This document shows, piece after piece, positions 21,299-24,925 of a DNA stretch of 24,925 nt (positions are counted from its first letter, which is position 1; the number at the start of each line of letters is the position of its first letter). The notes below the pieces were generated by a model. That model searched no databases. It saw nothing but the letters and a program-made list of their open reading frames with translations, and was not told the DNA's origin. Both the position numbers and the translations under genes were made by a program. Source of the stretch: Croceibacterium_A sp044506565 (lineage in GTDB: Bacteria > Pseudomonadota > Alphaproteobacteria > Sphingomonadales > Sphingomonadaceae); the NCBI GenBank assembly GCA_044506565.1, contig JBIQKN010000039.1, positions 1 through 24,925 on the forward strand, written 5' to 3'.

Positions 21299-23365
21299 TT
21301 ATCCCCCCTTCGCCAGCCCCTGCACATACTCCGCCCCGGTGACGATCTGCGCGGTCGACTTCTCGAGCTCGCCGCTGATCGGCTCGGCCCGCCCGCCGAG
21401 GCAGGTGGCGAGGAAGTTCTCGGTGATCGCGTTGAAGGCGATGTTGTTGGTCGGCCGCGCGAAACCGTGGCCCTCGTCGGGGAACAGCACGTAAGTCACC
21501 GGGATACCCGCTGTCTGCATCGCCTCGACGATCTGGTCGCTCTCGGCCTGCTTGACGCGCGGGTCGTTGGCGCCCTGGCCGATCAGCAGCGGCCTGCTGA
21601 TGCGATCCGCCTTGTACAGCGGGCTGCGGTCGACCAGCAGTTGCTTGCCCTCGGGCGTGTTGGGGTTGCCCATGCGCTCGTGGAACTGCTTGACCTGCGG
21701 CTCCCAGTACGGCGGGATCGTCTCGAGCAGCGTCTCGAGGTTGCTCGGGCCGACGATGTCGACCCCGCAGGCGAAAGTGTCGGGGGTGAAGGTCAGCCCG
21801 ACCAGTGTTGCATAGCCGCCGTAGCTGCCGCCCATGATCGCCACCTTGTCGCGCTGCGCCACCCCGTTGCCGACAGCCCATTCGACTGCGTCGATCAGGT
21901 CGTCGTGCATCTTGGCGCCCCACTCGAGGTTGGCGGCGTTGACGAAATCCTTGCCGAAGCCGGTCGAGCCGCGGAAGTTGACGCTAAGCACGGCGTAGCC
22001 GCGATTGGCGAGCCACTGGTGCGCGCGGTTGAAGCCGTAGCCGTCGCGCGCCCACGGGCCGCCGTGAACCAGCAGCACCATCGGCACCGCCGCTTCGGGC
22101 ACGCCGTCGCCGTCCGCGTCGCTGCCCGGCGGCAGCGTCAGGTAGCTCGGCAGCTTCAGGCCGTCGCGGGCAGGGATCTCGAGTGGGTGCATCGGCTGCA
22201 GCGGTGCACCCACGAGTTCGGGCCGGGTGGTGTAGAACTCGGTCAGCGTGCCTGCCGGCCGGTCGTAAAGGAAGACCTTGCTCGGCGCGGTCAGCGGGTC
22301 GTTCCACACGACCCACTTGGTGTCGTCCTCGGTTCGCGACTGGACGCCGAAATCGCCTTCGAGCCGCGCGTCGAGCCACTCGAGCGAGGCCTTCACGTCG
22401 GGATCGAGCGCGGTCCACTCGTTGGTCAGGTAGTAAACCGAATAGGCCTCGACTTCGCCGGTCACCGGATCCGACATCGTCCCGCCGATGTCGGCCTTGT
22501 CGCTTTCGGCGATCACCCGCTTCTCGCCGGTCTCGGTGTCCTCGGCGATCAGCGCGGCGGTGTTCCGCCCGCGGCTGTCGATCCAGTACAGCGTCTTGCC
22601 GTCGGTCGTGTAGCCGGCGACCGTCGTGCTCAGCGAGTCCTCGAGCCCGGTGCTCTCGCGCGGCGTCTCGGCGACCTTGCCGTCGACGATCTCGTACATG
22701 TCCATGCCGCCGGCGGCGTTCTGCGCCAGCGCCCAGCGCAGGGTCAGCGAATCGTCGGCGAGGAAGCCGATGAAGCCCTCCGTGTTCTCGCGCACCAGGG
22801 TCAGCTCTCCGGTCCGGAGGTCGAGCAGGTGGACGTCGTGGAAGCGCGGGTCGCGGTTGTTGAGCCCGACGAGAATCTTGGCCTTGATCGTGTTGGAGGT
22901 GCCCACGAGGCTAACCCGGGTCTTCTCGAACGGCGTCAGCACGCGTTCCTCGCCGGTCGAGACATCGACCTGGTAGAGCAGGTAGTTCTCGTCACCGTCC
23001 TTGTCCTGCACGTAGAGCAGGCTCTGCGCGTCGGGCGCCCAGAAATACTGCGGGATCGGCCGGTCGGTCGCGTTGGTCATCCGCTTGGCGGCAGAAGGAT
23101 CGCCAGCCGGCGCCATCCACACGTTCATCACACCTTCGTGCGGGGCCATCCAACTGAGCCACTTGCCGTCGGGGCTGACCATGCCCGACGAGCGCGTCGG
23201 GTTGCCGTAAAGCGCTTCGCGCGGGATCAGCGGAACGGATGCGACGGCCTCGGCCGCGGTACTGGTCGACATGGTTTCTCCCTGTTGGGCATTGGCGGCG
23301 GCCGCGATTGCCGCAAGGCTCGCGGCAAGGGCGAGCGAGCCGAGGATCTTGGTCCTGAATCTCAC
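21299..23365 (-). CDS. Secreted S9-family serine peptidase (prolyl oligopeptidase/acylaminoacyl type)
   Basis: 688-residue serine peptidase with an N-terminal beta-propeller (about 50-390) and a C-terminal alpha/beta-hydrolase domain. The catalytic triad is S514 (MGGSYGGYATL), D601 (GQGANDPRV) and H633 (PDEGHGF). The oxyanion region is LLVHGGPWARDGYGF. A DADGDGVPE loop (about 417-425) has the look of a calcium-binding DxDGDG turn. The GTG start at 23365 gives a signal peptide (RTKILGSLALAASLAAIAAAANAQQ) and has GGGGA seven bases upstream; TTG at 23371 is an alternative. An internal ATG at 23272 (MSTSTAAEAVA) has a strong AGGGAGA five bases upstream and would give a leaderless cytosolic form. 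It lies downstream of the glycosylase gene; a dyad lies in the gap. Confidence 0.92.
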   Translation of the reverse strand: MRFRTKILGSLALAASLAAIAAAANAQQGETMSTSTAAEAVASVPLIPREALYGNPTRSSGMVSPDGKWLSWMAPHEGVMNVWMAPAGDPSAAKRMTNATDRPIPQYFWAPDAQSLLYVQDKDGDENYLLYQVDVSTGEERVLTPFEKTRVSLVGTSNTIKAKILVGLNNRDPRFHDVHLLDLRTGELTLVRENTEGFIGFLADDSLTLRWALAQNAAGGMDMYEIVDGKVAETPRESTGLEDSLSTTVAGYTTDGKTLYWIDSRGRNTAALIAEDTETGEKRVIAESDKADIGGTMSDPVTGEVEAYSVYYLTNEWTALDPDVKASLEWLDARLEGDFGVQSRTEDDTKWVVWNDPLTAPSKVFLYDRPAGTLTEFYTTRPELVGAPLQPMHPLEIPARDGLKLPSYLTLPPGSDADGDGVPEAAVPMVLLVHGGPWARDGYGFNRAHQWLANRGYAVLSVNFRGSTGFGKDFVNAANLEWGAKMHDDLIDAVEWAVGNGVAQRDKVAIMGGSYGGYATLVGLTFTPDTFACGVDIVGPSNLETLLETIPPYWEPQVKQFHERMGNPNTPEGKQLLVDRSPLYKADRISRPLLIGQGANDPRVKQAESDQIVEAMQTAGIPVTYVLFPDEGHGFARPTNNIAFNAITENFLATCLGGRAEPISGELEKSTAQIVTGAEYVQGLAKGG

Positions 23366-23379
23366 GGGCAATTCCCCAC

Positions 23380-23401
23380 GTGTATGATGTCAGCCATACA
23401 C
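23380..23401. promoter_or_regulatory. Operator-like dyad upstream of the S9 peptidase
   Basis: GTGTATG (23380-23386) and CATACAC (23395-23401) form a perfect 7-bp inverted repeat with an 8-base spacer. It lies 14 bases upstream of the peptidase GTG and is AT-richer than its surroundings. The form suits a dimeric repressor site overlapping the promoter or start region; no regulator gene is nearby. Confidence 0.4.
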
Positions 23402-23429
23402 CTAGGCGGTGTGGTCGCCGTTTGGAAGG

Positions 23430-24041
23430 CTAAAGCGCCGGATTGTTGTAGCAGTGCCAGGTCAGGATCGCGACCGAGCCGCGGTGCGGCCGCCAGGCAT
23501 CGGCGAGCTCGCGCGTGGCCTTCTCGCTCGGCCGCTCGTCGAGCCCGAGAATGCGGGCGAGCCCGGCCTGGACCGCGAGGTCACCCGCAGGCCAGATGTC
23601 GGGTCGCCCCTCGGCGAACAGCAGATAGATCTCGGCCGACCAGCGGCCGATGCCCTTGATCCGCACCAGTTGCGCGATTGCCTCTTCGTCGTCGGCCGGC
23701 AGATTCATCAGGTCGAGCTCGCCGGCGACCTCGAGCTCGCACAGCGAGCGGGCGTAGCCCTGTTTCTGCCGCGACAGCCCGCACGCACGTAGCGTGTCGA
23801 AGTCGGCGGCGAGCAGGGTTTCGGGCGCCATGTCCTCGCCGAGCGCGGTCTCGAGCTTGCGCCAGACGCTCGCCGCCGCGGCGACGCTGACCTGTTGGCC
23901 GACGATCGTGCGCAGCAGCGTGCGATGGCCGCGCTCCCTGATCCGCTCTGCCGGATAGCCGGCGCGTTCGAGCGCGGAAGCGATGCGCTGATCGCTCGCG
24001 GCGACGGCGTCGAGCCCGGCAACAATATCTTCTCGGCGCAA
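23430..24041 (-). CDS. DNA-3-methyladenine glycosylase II-like (HhH-GPD family)
   Basis: Base-excision repair enzyme removing alkylated purines; AlkA-like. 203 residues. Conserved blocks: RTLLRTIVGQQVSVAAAASVW near the N-terminus, the helix-hairpin-helix LVRIKGIGRWSAEIYLL (about 126-142), and the catalytic aspartate D154 in WPAGDLAVQAG. The C-terminus has WRPHRGSVAILTWHCYNN. The TTG at 24041 is chosen for its ribosome-binding site (GGGGA eight bases upstream) and fit to family length. An ATG at 24113 would give about 24 more residues but overlaps the start codon of the divergent ferredoxin. The N-terminal sheet domain of E. coli AlkA is absent, as usual for this shorter subfamily. Confidence 0.9.
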   Translation of the reverse strand: MRREDIVAGLDAVAASDQRIASALERAGYPAERIRERGHRTLLRTIVGQQVSVAAAASVWRKLETALGEDMAPETLLAADFDTLRACGLSRQKQGYARSLCELEVAGELDLMNLPADDEEAIAQLVRIKGIGRWSAEIYLLFAEGRPDIWPAGDLAVQAGLARILGLDERPSEKATRELADAWRPHRGSVAILTWHCYNNPAL

Positions 24042-24068
24042 AACCCGCGTCCCCTTCGCTTGACCAAA

Positions 24069-24094
24069 CCGGGCTGCGTTCCGTAGCAGCCCGG
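24069..24094. promoter_or_regulatory. 9-bp perfect stem-loop in the ferredoxin leader
   Basis: CCGGGCTGC (24069-24077) pairs perfectly with GCAGCCCGG (24086-24094) around an 8-base loop. It lies just upstream of the ferredoxin ribosome-binding site (AAAGGA, 24101-24106), in the short divergent gap with the glycosylase. It could be an operator shared by both genes or a 5' leader hairpin. Confidence 0.45.
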
Positions 24095-24111
24095 CAGCGG
24101 AAAGGAACACC

Positions 24112-24429
24112 ATGCCCAAGCTGATCGTCACCACGCGCTCCGGCGAAACCCGCGAGGTCGAGGCTTCTGCCGGGCTTACCGTCATGGAGGCGATCCGCGA
24201 CAACGGCTTCGACGAGCTGCTGGCGCTGTGCGGCGGATGCTGCTCGTGCGCGACCTGCCATGTCCATGTCGATCCGGAGTTCGCGGCGCTGCTGCCGCCG
24301 ATGACCGTCGACGAGGACGACCTGCTCGATTCGAGCGACGACCGCGACGAGACCTCGCGGCTGTCGTGCCAGATCCCGTTCACCGACGAACTCGACGGGC
24401 TGCGCGTGCGGATCGCCTCCGAGGACTGA
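24112..24429 (+). CDS. 2Fe-2S ferredoxin, adrenodoxin type
   Basis: Small electron carrier of 105 residues. The cluster ligands follow the family spacing: C40, C46, C49 and C86 (C-x5-C-x2-C-x36-C) in CGGCCSCATCHVHV and LSCQIPF. Two further cysteines, C43 and C44, lie inside the loop. The acidic segment TVDEDDLLDSSDDRDE (65-80) is the usual partner-docking face. Such ferredoxins serve Fe-S assembly, cytochrome P450 or ring-hydroxylating systems; no partner is adjacent, so the role is open. The ATG has AAAGGA upstream. It is followed after 92 bases by a cysteine synthase, a possible sulfur-metabolism link by position only. Confidence 0.94.
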   Translation: MPKLIVTTRSGETREVEASAGLTVMEAIRDNGFDELLALCGGCCSCATCHVHVDPEFAALLPPMTVDEDDLLDSSDDRDETSRLSCQIPFTDELDGLRVRIASED

Positions 24430-24521
24430 CCTTCCCGTTCCGGAGAGGATCAAAGGCCGATTTCACCCGCGCCAAGCGCATTTGCATTGCGGGCCGGCGC
24501 GGCTCGTCTTAACTCCGCGCC

Positions 24522-24925
24522 ATGACCGCTCCGGCCGCTCTCTCCAGCCCGCTCGATCTCATCGGCAACACGCCCCTCGTCCTGCTCGAGGGCCCGAGCG
24601 AAGCCGCCGGGTGCGAGATCTGGGGGAAGTGCGAGTTCGCCAACCCCGGCGCGAGCGTGAAAGACCGCGCAGCGCTGTGGATCATCCGCGACGCGGAGAA
24701 GAACGGCACGCTGCGGCCCGGTGGGACGATCGTCGAGGGAACCGCGGGTAATACGGGCATCGGCATAGCGCTCGTCGCCAACGCGCTCGGCTATCGGACG
24801 ATCATCGTCATGCCGGACAACCAGTCGAAGGAGAAGATGGACACGCTGCGCGCGCTCGGCGCCGAGTTGGTCCTCGTCCCGCCGACGAAGTTCTCCGATC
24901 CCAACCATTTCGTGCACACCTCGCG
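24522..24925 (+). CDS. Cysteine synthase (O-acetylserine sulfhydrylase family), 3' end outside window
   Basis: PLP-dependent beta-replacement enzyme forming cysteine from O-acetylserine and sulfide. The first 134 codons are visible. They begin LDLIGNTPLVLLEGPSEA. The PLP lysine is K47 in NPGASVKDRAAL, followed by the phosphate-binding TAGNTGIGIALVANALGY and MPDNQSKEKM. The window ends inside the N-terminal domain, so the subtype (CysK, CysM or a cystathionine beta-synthase form) cannot be fixed. No ribosome-binding site is seen before the ATG at 24522; TTAACT lies eight bases upstream and could be a -10-like box of a leaderless transcript, a weak guess. Confidence 0.9.
   Translation, partial: MTAPAALSSPLDLIGNTPLVLLEGPSEAAGCEIWGKCEFANPGASVKDRAALWIIRDAEKNGTLRPGGTIVEGTAGNTGIGIALVANALGYRTIIVMPDNQSKEKMDTLRALGAELVLVPPTKFSDPNHFVHTS

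Noticed and set aside
20978..23659. Plus-strand open frame of 893 codons across the S9 peptidase
   Set aside because: Antisense shadow of a gene with an intact catalytic triad; no recognisable domain.
24468..24501. CGCGCC...GGCGCG dyad after the ferredoxin as a terminator
   Set aside because: Six pairs with a 22-base loop and no T-run; weak.

Overview
The window is about 25 kb of dense, high-GC bacterial chromosome holding 20 protein genes. Two are cut by the window edges: an amidohydrolase on the left and a cysteine synthase on the right. The gene set, protein styles and GC-rich codon use suggest an alphaproteobacterium, most likely Sphingomonadales (Erythrobacteraceae or Sphingomonadaceae). 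Pointers are a bacterial bpt leucyltransferase next to tamA-tamB, a type-2 argC, a glnB-glnA pair, a CcmAB heme exporter, and short palindromic repeats of the kind that litter these genomes. This placement is inference; no rRNA or other marker is present. I found no tRNA, rRNA, CRISPR array, transposase, phage gene or integrase. The region is mainly housekeeping.

Layout. 1-2245 (minus): a secreted YtcJ-type amidohydrolase and, upstream of it, a beta-hydroxyacid dehydrogenase, separated by a palindromic repeat. 2338-10970 (plus): threonine ammonia-lyase with an ACT domain, the Bpt aminoacyl-transferase, then tamA and tamB, which overlap by one base. A hairpin terminator lies between tamB and the convergent glnA. 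11080-15984 (minus): glnA, glnB, argC, an SH3-only protein and an M17 leucyl aminopeptidase. glnB has a strong sigma-54-like site upstream. 16030-17695 (plus): a DUF3298-like lipoprotein and methionine aminopeptidase. 17760-19656 (minus): ccmA, ccmB and a small lipoprotein, tightly packed. 19720-21164 (plus): phhB overlapping a secreted protein. 21299-24041 (minus): an AlkA-type DNA glycosylase followed by a secreted S9 peptidase. 24112-24925 (plus): a 2Fe-2S ferredoxin, then the start of a cysteine synthase.

How the genes work together. Clear functional units are TamA/TamB (outer-membrane assembly), GlnB/GlnA (nitrogen sensing and ammonium assimilation, probably under RpoN), and CcmA/CcmB (heme export for cytochrome c maturation). 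The rest are single metabolic or maintenance genes.

The most interesting signal is not a gene but the repeats and palindromes. One palindromic repeat of about 105 bp lies in frame inside ccmA and is predicted to be translated as about 35 extra residues without breaking any ABC-ATPase motif. Another appears to supply the start codon of the amidohydrolase. A 124-base cloverleaf-like element separates two convergent genes. Several perfect inverted repeats lie close to the starts of genes. I see no convincing new multi-gene system.
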